Shown: piece by piece, positions 56,101 to 64,000 of the stretch
Layout of the letters: each line of letters begins with the position of its first letter
Position numbering within the stretch: the stretch's first letter is position 1
Assembly (NCBI RefSeq): GCF_000276665.1
Contig: NW_004955470.1
Location: 5,039,497 to 5,103,496 of the forward strand
DNA length: 64,000 nt
Reading direction: 5' to 3'
Source: Chinchilla lanigera
Taxonomy: Eukaryota; Chordata; Mammalia; Rodentia; Chinchillidae
Position numbers and translations under genes: made by a program
The notes under the pieces: generated by a model
Database searches by the model: none
Told to the model about the DNA's origin: nothing
Seen by the model: only the letters and a program-made list of their open reading frames with translations

Positions 56101-57774
56101 TCCTTCAAGTTTGTCAGGTCAGGGTAGTAGCTTTCAGGAGGGGAAATGACTTCCACCAAGCCAGAACTGATCTCTTTCGAAAACCTACAGGAGAAAGGGT
56201 AGCTGAGTCATTTACTTCTCTTAACGTTCATTTTGCTGCATATTTAGCATGAAAACATCAGTAAACACGTGCAAAATGTTCAATGTCGTGGTCACAAGGC
56301 GTTCGCAGAAGTAGCTCATCACTGACTATATTTACTAGAAAGCACTGGTTCTTCTGGGAGCCAAGGTTTTTGGCTTTTTATTTCTTTTTAAATAGTGCTT
56401 TTTAAAAACAGCATAAAATACTGTTGTCCTCAGAGCAGCATAGAAACCTAGGCGAACTGCAGGCATTACAAGCCTGAAAGGAATCAGAACGTTAATAACA
56501 AATCACAGTCCCACAGAAAGTCAGGAACTAAAGCAAAGGAAACAAATGATTTTGTGTATAGATCTAAACACATGATTTATGCAAAATTCAAAGGTCCTCC
56601 ATCTTCATGAAGCTTTAGTTGTTCGCTGTGCTGACCCAGACGGAGACGTCCCGGGATCTCTGCAGCGGGCAACAACACTCCCATCTAGTGCAGACACCAC
56701 AGGCCCCATTAAACATCCCACTCCGCACAGACAGAATCAACCAGCCCAGAAGAGCAGCAGTGTGGAGGCCGCAAACCCTCTTCTAAGTTCTTACGTCAGT
56801 CTGTGCCGACTGAAATGTACTGGAGTTTCTTTCCGAAGTTCAAGCCGGCGGAAACATGTTAAACCCAGGGTAGGACAACAATTTTTGCTTTTCTTTTGTC
56901 TTTTCTTTTTAAAGAGAAAGAATGTCTTAAGCTTGGCCTGGTGGCACACACCTGTGATCCCAGCACTCTGGGAGGTTGCGGCAAGAGGATCACAAATTCA
57001 AGGCCAGCCTGGGAACACAGATTTAGCAAGACCCTGACTTACAAATAAGAAGGAGCTAAGAATGTAGCTCAGTGTGAAGGACCTGGGTTCAATCCCCAAT
57101 ACTGAAGAAAAAACAAAAAAAGAATAAGAAGAAAACACATCTATCTTTTAGTGACAAAACCAAGGACAATTCAATGAAGATAAGACTCATTCTTATAATA
57201 TCACTATCAAAAGTACTAAGCCAATATCAAAAGAACTAGCCAAAGTGCTAGTATGTGAAATCTCCTAACCTTCCCTCTGTTATCTGCTCTGTCCCTGCTC
57301 ACGAAGCCAGTATTCAAACTTCACAGAGCAGAACCAATGCAGACACAGCTCAGCACAGAGGTGTGAAACAGCTGCGTGATTTTCTACCCTGACAGCAGAA
57401 ACATTTTTGCTTGGTAAATAGAGGGTGAAAAGAGTTAAATAATCTCATATAACTATATTATATTCGCTGCCTTCAACATTAAAGACTATGATAGTGTTAT
57501 ATACGTATGACATTTTAAGTCTTTTCTACAGTGAAATGAACAAATTTATCCCGCTAGATAACTGCATTTATGTGCACCAACTTTATACCATGTCAAAGAC
57601 AGTGGCAGGTAATAAAAATGAACTCCACAGAGAAATGGACTGTAAAGGAAGGCACTGTCTTTCAGCAAAAAGCAAAGGGAAAACAGCAACTAAAATATTT
57701 CCATTCCCATAGTGAAGAAGAACTTACTCTTTCTCCAGGTTGGCCACCACACCGTGTACATAATCTATATCTGT
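26160..57774 (-). CDS. MGAT4A: MGAT4A, N-acetylglucosaminyltransferase IVa (last 11 coding exons; 5' exons beyond window)
   Basis: Exons on the minus strand: 57774-57728, 56184-56071, 55112-55037, 44467-44353, 42883-42753, 40186-40079, 39953-39760, 35137-35059, 34408-34342, 26412-26300 and 26186-26160. They total 1071 nt, 356 codons plus TGA, and stay in frame throughout. This equals residues 180-535 of the 535-residue family enzyme. MGAT4A is a Golgi type II membrane enzyme. It adds beta-1,4-GlcNAc to the alpha-1,3 mannose arm of N-glycans (GT54), starting the extra branch of tri- and tetra-antennary glycans. The acidic LEDDI motif (259-263) lies in the catalytic domain; about the last 130 residues form the C-terminal lectin domain. 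The C-terminus reads [12 protein letters not shown]. The membrane anchor, stem and first exons are missing because the window ends. Confidence 0.96.
26300..26412 (-). CDS. MGAT4A: MGAT4A exon, residues 490-527
   Basis: Acceptor TGAAG (AG at 26414-26413) and donor GAG|GTAAGAAC. It encodes (G)[19 protein letters not shown].. to ..VWAILNE. 113 nt. Confidence 0.96.
27349..27490 (-). mobile_element. Young ID SINE, minus strand, exact 15-bp TSD
   Basis: The direct repeat CTGATGCTCATCTAT flanks it exactly at 27349-27363 and 27476-27490. The T-rich tail contains TTG repeats. The inverted body has the young GCGGCAAAGCGCC and GTCGTGAGTTCGG variants. Confidence 0.96.
28645..28770 (-). mobile_element. 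B1-like SINE, minus strand
   Basis: Inverted B1-like text: 'cccaggctgggctgtaactc', 'ctccagcctcagcctcctga', 'aggcatgtgccactgg'. Confidence 0.72.
31540..32460. other. G+C/CpG-richer intronic stretch, unidentified
   Basis: Stands out from its A/T-rich surroundings and opens long frames on both strands, none resembling a known family. It may be an old LTR or other repeat; no clear ends are seen. Confidence 0.4.
32031..32576. repeat. 23-nt perfect inverted repeat, arms 500 nt apart
   Basis: The 23 bases at 32031-32053 (core CTAGCAAAACAACTG) are the exact reverse complement of 32554-32576. Flanks beyond the arms match only weakly. Confidence 0.9.
33812..33962 (+). mobile_element. ID SINE with exact 17-bp TSD
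   Basis: The body from 33829 ('gatggggatatagctcagtgg') has the GTCCTGAGTTC variant. An (AAAC)n-type tail runs to 33945. The direct repeat AAATAAAGAAATGCCAG flanks it at 33812-33828 and 33946-33962. Confidence 0.96.
34342..34408 (-). CDS. MGAT4A: MGAT4A exon, residues 468-490
   Basis: Acceptor TTTTAG and donor ATAG|GTAACG. It encodes [22 protein letters not shown] plus the first base of G490. 67 nt. Confidence 0.94.
34409..35058 (-). other. MGAT4A: MGAT4A intron after residue 467
   Basis: 650 bases, A/T-rich, with no recognised repeat. Confidence 0.8.
35059..35137 (-). CDS. MGAT4A: MGAT4A exon, residues 441-467
   Basis: Acceptor GTTCAG and donor AAAG|GTACTG. It encodes (S)[18 protein letters not shown].. 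to ..VDVLPLK. Lectin domain. 79 nt. Confidence 0.95.
36850..36995 (+). mobile_element. Truncated B1-ID composite SINE
   Basis: Lacks the B1 head. It retains 'ggaggatcacaggtttgag', an A/T linker with TTAATTAATTAA, then an ID-like part 'gggctgaggatggagctta' ending in 'ctccccagtactg'. Confidence 0.62.
37035..39350 (+). mobile_element. Ancient L1 fragments (5' region and ORF2)
   Basis: A G+C-rich head (37035-37680) is followed by L1M-like 5' sequence, e.g. 'ggaatccagtggaaattttac' and 'gggatgggctcgacagcaaa'. From about 38390 come ORF2-type segments ('ggagaattctataagacatg', 'ctcttccaaaaaataggagg', 'aacatcgtactggaagttct'). Frames are broken. It lies antisense to MGAT4A. Confidence 0.68.
39760..39953 (-). 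CDS. MGAT4A: MGAT4A exon, residues 377-441, lectin-domain start
   Basis: Acceptor TTCTAG at 39959-39954 and donor AAAG|GTTGGTG. It encodes [20 protein letters not shown].. to ..FDKPVNVE plus two bases of S441. The donor has the same eight-base GGTTGGTG as the preceding exon. The following intron is long; the intron before is only 125 nt. Confidence 0.96.
40079..40186 (-). CDS. MGAT4A: MGAT4A exon, residues 341-376
   Basis: Acceptor TTTAG?AAA style border (AG at 40188-40187) and donor ACG|GTTGGTG. It encodes [20 protein letters not shown].. to ..SGKIQKLT. 108 nt, 36 whole codons. The donor is unusual, with T at +3. Confidence 0.95.
40498..40644 (-). mobile_element. ID SINE, minus strand
   Basis: A T-rich tail with GGTTT repeats, then the inverted ID body ending 'aaatccccagcccc'. 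Near-identical flanks AAAAACCACATTTT (40498-40511) and AAAAAACACATTTT (40631-40644). An internal deletion removes the 'gcgctt' part of the body. Confidence 0.88.
40741..40994. repeat. Minisatellite of alternating 15-mers with CCAAT motifs
   Basis: Two related 15-mers, CTAGCCAATCACACT (A) and CTAGGCAGTCACACT (B), alternate to form a 30-bp unit. Visible order: A B A B A, gap, B A B A A. The first A carries one change (CACC). The sequence between is 100 N, so the true copy number is unknown. Confidence 0.96.
40820..40919. other. Assembly gap (100 N) inside the minisatellite
   Basis: Exactly 100 N, the usual placeholder for a gap of unknown size, placed inside a tandem array. The array probably collapsed or could not be spanned. 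Confidence 0.99.
42753..42883 (-). CDS. MGAT4A: MGAT4A exon, residues 297-340
   Basis: Acceptor TTCCAG and donor GCA|GTAAGTTC. It encodes (G)[18 protein letters not shown].. to ..VCNPEKDA. 131 nt. Confidence 0.96.
43260..43396 (+). mobile_element. Young ID SINE with TSD
   Basis: The body starts GGGGCTGGGGATTTAGCTCA and has the young GCGGCAAAGCGCC and GTCGTGAGTTCGG variants plus an AAACCAAAAACC-type tail. The direct repeat GAAATTTCACA flanks it at 43260-43270 and 43386-43396. Confidence 0.95.
43440..43640 (-). mobile_element. B1-ID composite SINE, minus strand
   Basis: An inverted ID-like part ('ggtactggagattggaccta', 'cctgcatccccag') precedes an inverted B1-like part ('ggatcctcctgcctcagcct'). 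Confidence 0.72.
43690..43802 (-). mobile_element. B1 SINE, minus strand
   Basis: 'ttttttgagacagtgtctca', 'tctggccttgaactcactat' and 'gatcctcctgccccggct' form an inverted B1 monomer. Confidence 0.75.
44353..44467 (-). CDS. MGAT4A: MGAT4A exon, residues 259-297, with catalytic LEDDI motif
   Basis: Acceptor CTCTAG and donor G|GTAAGTAA. It encodes [20 protein letters not shown].. to ..FSQLGFI. The acidic EDD at 260-262 is the family's metal/nucleotide-sugar-site motif. Confidence 0.96.
44948..45302 (-). mobile_element. MaLR-like solo LTR
   Basis: The + strand starts 'cttagctacttttcttttgt' and 'tgctgagacaaaatatctgac', then 'aaaggtttatttagctcacag'. This is the inverted 3' end of a rodent/mammal MaLR LTR. 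It ends near 'caagccataaca'. Confidence 0.65.
45541..45680 (+). mobile_element. Degenerate B1-ID SINE
   Basis: 'taatcctaccactctaagag', 'gctgaggcaggaggaccacc', 'caacctgggcaactctg', then a short ID-like end 'ggcttagttcccagtagtg' and an (AAAAC)n tail. Confidence 0.6.
46692..46747 (+). repeat. (GT)n/(GC)n alternating tract
   Basis: About 55 bases of almost uninterrupted alternating purine-pyrimidine sequence mixing GT and GC. Confidence 0.93.
48185..48345 (+). mobile_element. B1 SINE
   Basis: 'cagccgtggtggtgcacacc', 'tgtaatgccagcactctgg' and the duplicated 'ccagcct..' segment, then 'gaccctgtttc' and an A-rich tail. Confidence 0.85.
49715..49847 (-). mobile_element. ID SINE, minus strand, near-perfect TSD
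   Basis: A T-rich tail, then the inverted body ending 'aaatctccagcccc'. Flanks GCTTCTGTTATGTCTA (49715-49730) and CTTCTGTATGTCTA (49834-49847) match except for one or two bases. Confidence 0.88.
50050..53160 (+). mobile_element. Ancient L1, several segments, up to its 3' end
   Basis: A 5'-type region (about 50290-51010, with 'acagatttctcagtagaaac' and 'ttccaggctagaagggaata') jumps to ORF2-type sequence from about 51530 ('acactacccaaagtgatcta', 'tcttcaacaaatgatgctgg'). It runs to a 3' end near 53155 ('aactgcacattaacatag'). It is interrupted by the B1-ID at 52190-52385. Much of ORF1/ORF2 is deleted. Confidence 0.78.
52190..52385 (+). mobile_element. B1-ID composite SINE inserted into L1
   Basis: 'gccagatatggggcacacgc', 'gggaggctgaggcaggagga', an A-rich linker, then ID-like 'cctggggatacagcttagtg' and 'caatctccagaaatgc'. 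L1 sequence continues on both sides. Confidence 0.85.
53660..54025 (+). mobile_element. MaLR-like LTR
   Basis: Starts near 'tggctgctttggtctgcatc', includes 'gaccatggactgagatctct' and 'gaaaccgtgagcccgagtaa', and ends 'ttgtgatagtaacagaaagc' plus 'taacaca'. This is the typical MaLR LTR 3' end. Confidence 0.68.
54228..54345 (+). mobile_element. B1-like monomer
   Basis: 'ctggtggcacaggtcagtaa', 'gggaggctgagacaggagga', 'tgggcaacttagtgatg' and an A-rich end. No ID part follows. Confidence 0.65.
55037..55112 (-). CDS. MGAT4A: MGAT4A exon, residues 233-258
   Basis: Acceptor TTTCAG at 55118-55113 and donor CAG|GTAAGC. It encodes (R)[17 protein letters not shown].. to ..VYYIQ. 76 nt. In the raw strand an unrelated frame in another phase overlaps it. 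Confidence 0.95.
55541..55720 (+). mobile_element. B1-ID composite SINE
   Basis: 'gggctgggcatgctgctgcc', 'taatcccagcactccgagag', then ID-like 'gggactggggtgtagctcag' near 55662 and 'caatccccagtactg'. Confidence 0.85.
55731..55755 (+). repeat. (GGAA)n microsatellite
   Basis: Short GGAAGGAA repeats forming the A/G-rich tail of the preceding SINE. Confidence 0.85.
56071..56184 (-). CDS. MGAT4A: MGAT4A exon, residues 195-233
   Basis: Acceptor TGTAG and donor AG|GTAATAAC. It encodes [20 protein letters not shown].. to ..GDSQERV plus two bases of R233. Part of the catalytic domain. Confidence 0.95.
56185..57727 (-). other. MGAT4A: MGAT4A intron within codon 195
   Basis: About 1.54 kb with one B1-ID SINE (56935-57110). 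Otherwise nothing is recognised. Confidence 0.85.
56935..57110 (+). mobile_element. B1-ID composite SINE
   Basis: 'ggcctggtggcacacacctg', 'tgatcccagcactctgggag', then ID-like 'gagctaagaatgtagctcag' and 'caatccccaatactg' with an A-rich tail. Confidence 0.83.
57728..57774 (-). CDS. MGAT4A: MGAT4A exon, residues 180-195
   Basis: Acceptor CCCAG at 57779-57775 and donor GA|GTAAGTT. It encodes [16 protein letters not shown] (last codon split). 47 nt. Confidence 0.93.
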
Positions 57775-58609
57775 CTGGGAGAGAAAAAAAAAATTAAATG
57801 TATATTTGTGCCTTTGTATTTTTAATTGAACTTTAATTCTGAACTCAAAGTTAAATGGTGAAACATGCACTGAAAACACTGCACTGAATTTTCAGGTGAC
57901 TTGTTGGATTTGCATTTCTGTATGCATTATACTCCTCAATTCCATTACATTCCATTAAATAGTATTAATTCCATTAATAATACAGTGCAGAATTCTAAGT
58001 TTTTATTTTCAATTGTCTGTTTTCAACTGTCACTAGAAAAACTGAGCATAAAGATTATTTCCACTCCCCTTGAAGCATCTAAACTCTAAGTGGTGAGCAC
58101 TGGTAGTGACAGATGCAATATGCTACTGAGAAACGTTTTTCCACTCGGACTCAAAACTCAGGCTCAGGATTTGCCTCTGTAGCTACTGGACCACATAATC
58201 GAAAGTCACTTCTCTCAGCTTCAATTTCCTATTCTATTTTTTTTTTAAATGTTTAAAGGTGGGGAAAAAAAATAAGACCTCCGAGACTATGAGATTAAAT
58301 GATGAAAAAGTATCTGTACTGTATTGTTCTGGGTCTCCTCCCAAAAAAAGCCACGCCTGTGAGTGACCTAGAAGCTCTCCTAGGAACTCACGTCTCCCCT
58401 AGGAACTCTCCTGCCTCTCTTCCACTCGCTGGCAGCGAAGACAGGTGATTGCTGAGTTCGTGGGGCTTGTTTACTTTAAGAGGACAGCTTTTCTTGAGAT
58501 TTTTTTAAAAAACATTTATAGCAAATCGAAAAGGTAACATTGTCACCCCACTCTGAGAACAGATCTATGCATCTAAAACTGGGATATGTATATCCACAGG
58601 GAGGGAAAC

Positions 58610-58990
58610 AGAATGCTTAAGAAGTAAAGTGGACATTAAAAAAGCGAAACAAAAGAAGAGCATTTTCTCCTGGAGAATTCAATGTTAATGCGTAAGTAAA
58701 ATTAAATAGTTCTATTAAAACTAAGATATTTATTGATATGGCTGTAACATGGACGAACTTTGAAAATATTAAATCAAAGAAGCCAGGTGCAAAGAACCAC
58801 ATACTGCATGGCTGTGTAAGAACTGAAAGTAGATTAGCAGGTGCCTGGGGCTGGGGAGAGTATGGAGGTTAATGTATGACGGCTAACACTTTCTTTTTAG
58901 AGTGATGAGAATCTAAAATTGACTGGGGTGATGGCTGCATGACTGACTTTGGATGTGTGAATATGAATTACAAGCAAAACAAAGGGTGTG
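58610..58990 (+). mobile_element. L1 3'-end fragment
   Basis: 'gtaacatggacgaactttga', 'agccaggtgcaaagaaccac', 'ggtgatggctgcatgact' and a 3'-end-like close. Same family of text as 3050-3370. Confidence 0.65.
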
Positions 58991-59099
58991 ATAAAGAAAA
59001 AACCCCAAGTATCACAGGTTGTACATACGAACTATGGGAGGACAAGATCACAGCTTCTCTTAGGGTTCTACGTGGGAATGTTCAGTGTAAAAGCGGGCC

Positions 59100-61760
59100 C
59101 AGAGGAAATGATGTACAAGATGGAGGGATCAGAAGTCTGGGGCTCCACTTCTACCAGGAAAAGGTCAACTAGCAACTGCTAGACTGGAGCATCTTCTTGA
59201 AAACGCCAATATTTGGAAACAGGCCTGAGACACCTGTACCGTCGCAGAACTGAATGAGCAGGAGAAGAAGGGTGAGAAGACACTCCCACTGCTGCTGGGC
59301 CCTTCTCTGTCTTCTCCTAAGCTGGGACATGATGTTATATGGAGGAAGTTTCTTCCGGACCATGGTTTCTACATGGGGGGAAGAATGACCCGGCTTCCCA
59401 AGACACACCCCAGGAAGCCCACTCTGGTCTCACGCTTTTGGGAACAATGAGGATTATGGCGCAACTAGACCGCCAAGGACAAGGAAAAACAGAAAGAAGG
59501 CCGAGGCCACAATGACCATCACATTCTGGGGCTCTTTTGTGTTCCTGCCAGTTGTAGCACCCGATCAGAGACAAGACCTGACTTCACAGCCCCTCCGCAA
59601 AGCTGGACTGGTCCCCTTCAGAAACACAGTTCAACTTAGCTTGAGTCTGTGAACAGGTAGTCTCCATGCCCAGCCTCAGGGCCCACTCCAATGACCCTGC
59701 CCATGACCATGACACCCAGGAGGAGCTCTTTAGAGAAGCATGTGGCCTAGACCTATTTGACTCAGGAAGGCTAGCAGAGGCTCCCGCAGCCCAATGGCAG
59801 GCAGATTCCTACCTCCAACGTTCCAGAGAAACTTGGAGCTAGAGCAGGAGGTTAAGCAAAAGCCCACTGATGGTACCACTCTGATAGGCTAGCAATCCTC
59901 ATCCGGGGATTTCTAAGGAGCACAGCCACTTACTCCAACTAATCTGAGTGGCAACTTCCTTCATCTAAGCAGCCCAGCCCACAGCCCTGCCCAGCTGGAG
60001 ATCACAAAGAGTGGAACTGCCTGGCCAGGGACTATATCCTGTGATCAGCATGACCAGAACCATCACAGTATCAGGCAGCAGCACATCCAACTAGAGAATT
60101 CACAGCAACTCTGCCTGTCCAGGCTTGCCAACCAGCTGGCCCTTTCAGAATCACCGGTCAGACCTAACAGTAAAGGTTTAACTCTCCCAAAGAACACCCA
60201 GAAAGCTACAGAGGGAGATGCCTCCTCCAGTGCATACAAAGCAACATGAGGACACAGGATTACAACTAATCAGGGTATCATTACAATTAATCTAAGCAAA
60301 ACAAAAAACTCAAAGCTAATAGACTCCAATTACAGACCCTAAAGAAATAAAGATCTATGAAATGACAGAAAAAGAATTTAGAATAATCCTCTTAAGGTAG
60401 TTCAGTGAGTCCCAAGAACATACAGACAGAAAATTAAATGAAAATTGGAAAACAATAGATTAAAGAACCAAACAGAAATCCTAAAAATGAAGAATACAAT
60501 GACTGAAGTAAAAATTCAACAGAAACCCACAACTGACTCCTCCACGCAGAAGGATGAATCAGCAAGCTAGGATGCCGAGTTGTGAAACTACCCAGTTGGA
60601 AGACCAAAAAGACAAAAAAAGTGGAAAGAGCCTGTAAGAATTATAGGAGATCATGAAGAGATCAAACTTTCACATAATACAAATTATAAAACAAAGAAGA
60701 AAAGAAAGCCACAAAGCATATTTAAAGAAACAGCTAAAAACTTCCCTAATCCATGGGTAGATGCCAATATCCAGGTACTAGAAGCACAGTGTGCTCCAAT
60801 AACATAATGTTCTATCCAAAGAGGATAAGACACAAAAACATCAAAGACATAGAAGAAATTCTGAGCCAGAGAATGCTGAAGGAAAGAACTTCCAATTAAG
60901 AATATTTTTCAAGCAAAGCTGTCTTTCAGAAGAATTACTAAGAATTACTAACAAGAGGCCTCTAGTTAATAATATAAAACACACAAAAGCACAAAACACA
61001 ATGGTATAAGTAAAACAGCCATATTACAATACTCTAGGGCTGTAATAATGGTATACAGAGCAATTTCACCCCAATACAAGAGTTATTAATAACTATAGCT
61101 AAGATAAACTGTCAAGAGATATACATTATAAAATGATATAAATTCTCTATCAAAAGCAAAGAAGGTAGGAAAAAGAATAAAGTATAGAATTAAAGTTAAA
61201 TTGTTATTAGCTTGAAATAGGTTGTTATAAGATGATCTATGCAAGCTTCATGGTAACCACAACGTAAAATCATCACCAAAATCATAAAACAAAAATAAAA
61301 CGCATTCAAAGCGTATCCCTACACCAATTCCCCCTTACATGCAAACACACCCAGCAAGAAAGGAAGGATCTACAAAACAACCAGAAAACTATTAGCAAGT
61401 GACAGTAATAGGTCCTAACCTGTCCTTAAGTACCTTGAATATGAACTGATTAAGTTCTCCAGTAAAAAGACACTGAACAGATTAGCAACAAGGCAACAAA
61501 GACCCAATTTTGTTTCCACGACAGACTCATGGCTTTTCAGGACACACACAGCCTGAAAGTGAAGAGGTAGAAAAGATACTCTTTGCCAAGGCAAATCAAG
61601 AGAGAGCAAAGGTAGCTATATTTACATTGGACAAAAAAGATTTTAAGCTAAAAGAGACAGAGAGGCCAGTATGTAATGAAAAAGGAGTCAAGTCATATAT
61701 CAATAGTAAATGCATACATGCATGATGCCAAGGCACCTAAACAGCATAAATACTGAAGGG
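59100..61760 (+). mobile_element. Ancient L1 (L1M/HAL1-like) 5' and ORF-region fragment
   Basis: A G+C-richer head (59100-60300) leads into 'aagatctatgaaatgacaga', 'aaagaatttagaataatcct' (60350-60400), then 'tgaactgattaagttctcca' (61443), 'agcctgaaagtgaagaggta' and 'ctatatttacattggacaaa'. This is the order of old L1 5'/ORF sequence. It has no intact frame, and the head boundary is uncertain. Confidence 0.62.
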
Positions 61761-63389
61761 TCTGGGTGAGTGACAGAGTGCAATATCATAACGGTAGTCA
61801 CCAAAGATCGGCCCCTGTGGTCATCAGATCCCATCCAACCACAGCACTGGGAACCGTTCAGCGTCCAGGGGCCCGTGTGGCGGGACACAAAAAGATTCAA
61901 AAGGGCCCTCTTCTGCGTACCGCTCTCTTCCCTAGAGCTCTTGTCTCAATTCTTAGCTGCTGTTTCAAATTCCCTTTCTGCACTGTGCTATAGAAAGTGT
62001 CACCGGCAGAAAGTCAGGGCAACCACAGGACTCATGACTTTTCTTTTCAGGCAACCACACACTATGTGGTCTGCTGGCCAGTATCTGAGAACAGCTGATG
62101 TACGTATTTTATCCAGTTTATACTGAGACAGCAAATCCAGTTCTTGCTAACTCCATCACAGCTGTACACATACATCATTTTACGTACTAAGGAACTAGTC
62201 AGGCATATGCCAGAAAAGTATTGGTAGCTCATACTAAATTTTATTTCCCTGGGATCCAAGGAAAAGCTGTTACTAGCCACCTTCTCCTTGATTTTATTAA
62301 ACATGGATGTACTAAGACAGGCAACAAAAATCACAGTATTTTAGCTAGCTTTCCTAGTTTCTAAAGTAGTCAAGTGTTGAAAGATAATAAAAGGAAGAAA
62401 GAGGAAGTTAAAGGGCTAGGCAAAAAGAAAGACTACTTCTTCATTTGCAATACACCTGTCATAGCCTTTCCTTCTAAACAATACGCTGATGCTATAAGAA
62501 TGATTCTCAAACATTTTTTACAATCAGAACCCACTCAATCCAGAGTAAGTTCACAAATGCACTACGTCTGACCACCTCCTTGAAAGTCATCCTGGATAAA
62601 GCCTCACCTGGATTATGACAACAGTTTTCCAAGAGTTCTCCCCGCTTCTACCCTCAGCAAAGCAGCCAGTGGGCTCATCTCAGAATAAGTCATGTAATTC
62701 TTGCCAATGTCATCGTGAGACAGACAGTTGGGACATTTTACAACAGAACTGACCAGAGCTCATCAAACGTGCCTAACTTCATGACAACAAGAACACACCG
62801 AGGAGCCTTCATGAGCAAGAGGAAATTAAGGATGTGGAACCACTGAATACGCAATGTAGGATTCTCTCTAACAGGTGTTGGAACAGGAAGATGACTTTAA
62901 GTGAGAAAACTGGAAATTTGAATGAAGTCTATAGTTTAGAGTAGTACGCCTGTGTTCATTTCCTGGTTGTGGTAACTGTATTATAGCTACATAAGCTATT
63001 AGCTTCACAGCAAACAGAGCAAAGGGAACACTGCAAAATTTTTGCAACTTTTCCCTAAATCTAAAATTATTTCAAAATAAAAAGGTGCTTGTAAAGTGTC
63101 TTTTAAAAAATAGTAATTCAAGTGTCTTGTCTACTTAAAACACTGAAATCACTTTCTGTTGTAAATATAGCAAGGTCTCGCAACACAACACTGCCTGTTA
63201 TTCAAAACTTAAACTTCACTAGACCACAACCACCTCATTCACTTATTATTAAAATAGCAGAGGCTGAACAGCCTGCCAAGTCTAAAATGCTTACCACTGG
63301 CCTCCAAGACTTAGAGTCGTATCCTTAGAGCACTATCCTCCTCGACTTTAAGTAAAAGCAAAGTTCTTCCGGCCACCTGTCATTCCCAA

Positions 63390-63730
63390 CGAGATCTTGC
63401 TCACTTTCCCCACCTGCCTCCTGCTGCTGAGCTCCTCACCAACTCTGCTCCAGACACCGGGCCCTTCCCTTGCTGTTTTGTAAACTGTGCCGTGCAATAC
63501 GCTCCCCCAGGACCTTTGCAAGCACAGCTTTTCTGCATGTACTGCCCAAATGTCCTGACCACCCTAACACATGGTCCTGGTCAGCTTTTCCTCCCTAACC
63601 CAATTTACCCTCCACAGCACTTATACCATTCTCTATAGTACAAGTTTTGATGGAAAAGGGTTTTGCTAAATTTATTCAGTGCTATGCCTAACCCTTGACA
63701 CACTGAGTAAATATTTGTTCACTCACAAGC
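63390..63730 (+). mobile_element. L2-like LINE fragment
   Basis: 'cctttgcaagcacagctttt', 'cagcttttcctccctaaccc' and 'gacacactgagtaaatattt' follow the L2 3'-end order. Diverged. Confidence 0.5.
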
Positions 63731-63741
63731 AAATTTTACAG

Positions 63742-63762
63742 AATATATATATATATACACAC
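63742..63762. repeat. (TA)n microsatellite
   Basis: Short (AT)n run followed by ACAC, with further TATATA islands to 63805. Confidence 0.85.
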
Positions 63763-64000
63763 AGATATATTTGCCAGTCATTATATATGATAAGCATATA
63801 TATGATTTATAACCGATGTATAAATATGCTAGAACCTACCTTCTAGTAAATTACAGGCAAAAGTACTATCGAGTCACCAAGACAGTAATTTATAACTTAC
63901 AACCAAGAATGAAGCAATTAACTTGAAAGATGACAATAAGCAAGTATAAGAAGACCACACTATCATTAATAGAAGCCTACAGGAAGAATACTTCACTTGG

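Larger units (their letters stand above)
57775..64000 (-). other. MGAT4A: MGAT4A intron upstream of residue 180 (partial)
   Basis: Runs to the window edge. I looked on the minus strand for the preceding catalytic exon (..DCVIVVFIGE) and did not find it. It contains L1 pieces (58610-58990 and about 59100-61760), an L2-like stretch (63390-63730) and a (TA)n run near 63742-63762. 61770-63390 shows nothing recognised. Confidence 0.8.

Noticed and set aside
56579..57037. 152-codon plus-strand frame
   Set aside because: Its C-terminal half is the translated B1-ID SINE, and the rest is intronic with no resemblance to a known protein.
57775..64000. Search for the next MGAT4A exon upstream (residues before 180)
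   Set aside because: No minus-strand sequence encoding ..VIVVFIGE with a donor was found. The exon is probably outside the window.

Overview
The window is nuclear DNA from a mammal, most likely a non-murid rodent. It contains spliced vertebrate genes with GT-AG introns, a CpG-island promoter, dense tRNA-Ala-derived ID SINEs, B1 monomers, B1-ID fusion SINEs (B1-dID type), ERVL-MaLR-like LTRs and old L1/L2/MIR remains. Young ID copies together with B1-dID dimers suggest a non-murid rodent such as a squirrel, beaver or hystricognath relative. The species cannot be fixed by eye.

The gene order matches human chromosome 2q11.2: INPP4A (+), COA5 (-), UNC50 (+), MGAT4A (-). Positions 1 to about 660 look like the end of a 3' UTR on the + strand, assigned to INPP4A by synteny only. 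About 0.66-4.36 kb is intergenic and full of L1, ID and B1-ID pieces, with an assembly gap at 903-1009. COA5 lies on the minus strand in three coding exons between 11248 and 4789; together they encode a complete 74-residue twin-CX9C protein. UNC50 runs head to head with it on the + strand: a non-coding first exon ends at 11571, and five coding exons (12621-20185) give a complete 259-codon frame. The two genes share a CpG-island promoter at about 11.0-12.05 kb with ETS, CRE-like and ZNF143-like motifs.

From about 20.9 kb to the right edge the window is the 3' part of MGAT4A on the minus strand. It has a long 3' UTR (about 20.92-26.16 kb) and eleven coding exons (57774 down to 26160). These join in frame to 356 codons, residues 180-535 of the usual 535, including the catalytic EDD motif and the C-terminal lectin domain. 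The start codon, membrane anchor and stem exons lie beyond 64 kb. The introns hold ID, B1, B1-ID and MaLR insertions, several L1 fragments mostly antisense to MGAT4A, and an NF-Y-like CCAAT minisatellite broken by a 100-N gap at 40820-40919.

The three assigned coding genes are housekeeping genes of organelles: COA5 in mitochondrial complex IV assembly, UNC50 in Golgi and receptor trafficking, MGAT4A in Golgi N-glycan branching. COA5 and UNC50 are probably co-regulated through their shared promoter, and UNC50 and MGAT4A converge tail to tail. I found no sign of a novel multi-gene system. The most interesting points are the CCAAT array, the serine at the COA5 residue linked to human disease, a pair of unusual GTTGGT splice donors in MGAT4A, and a 23-nt perfect inverted repeat in an MGAT4A intron.
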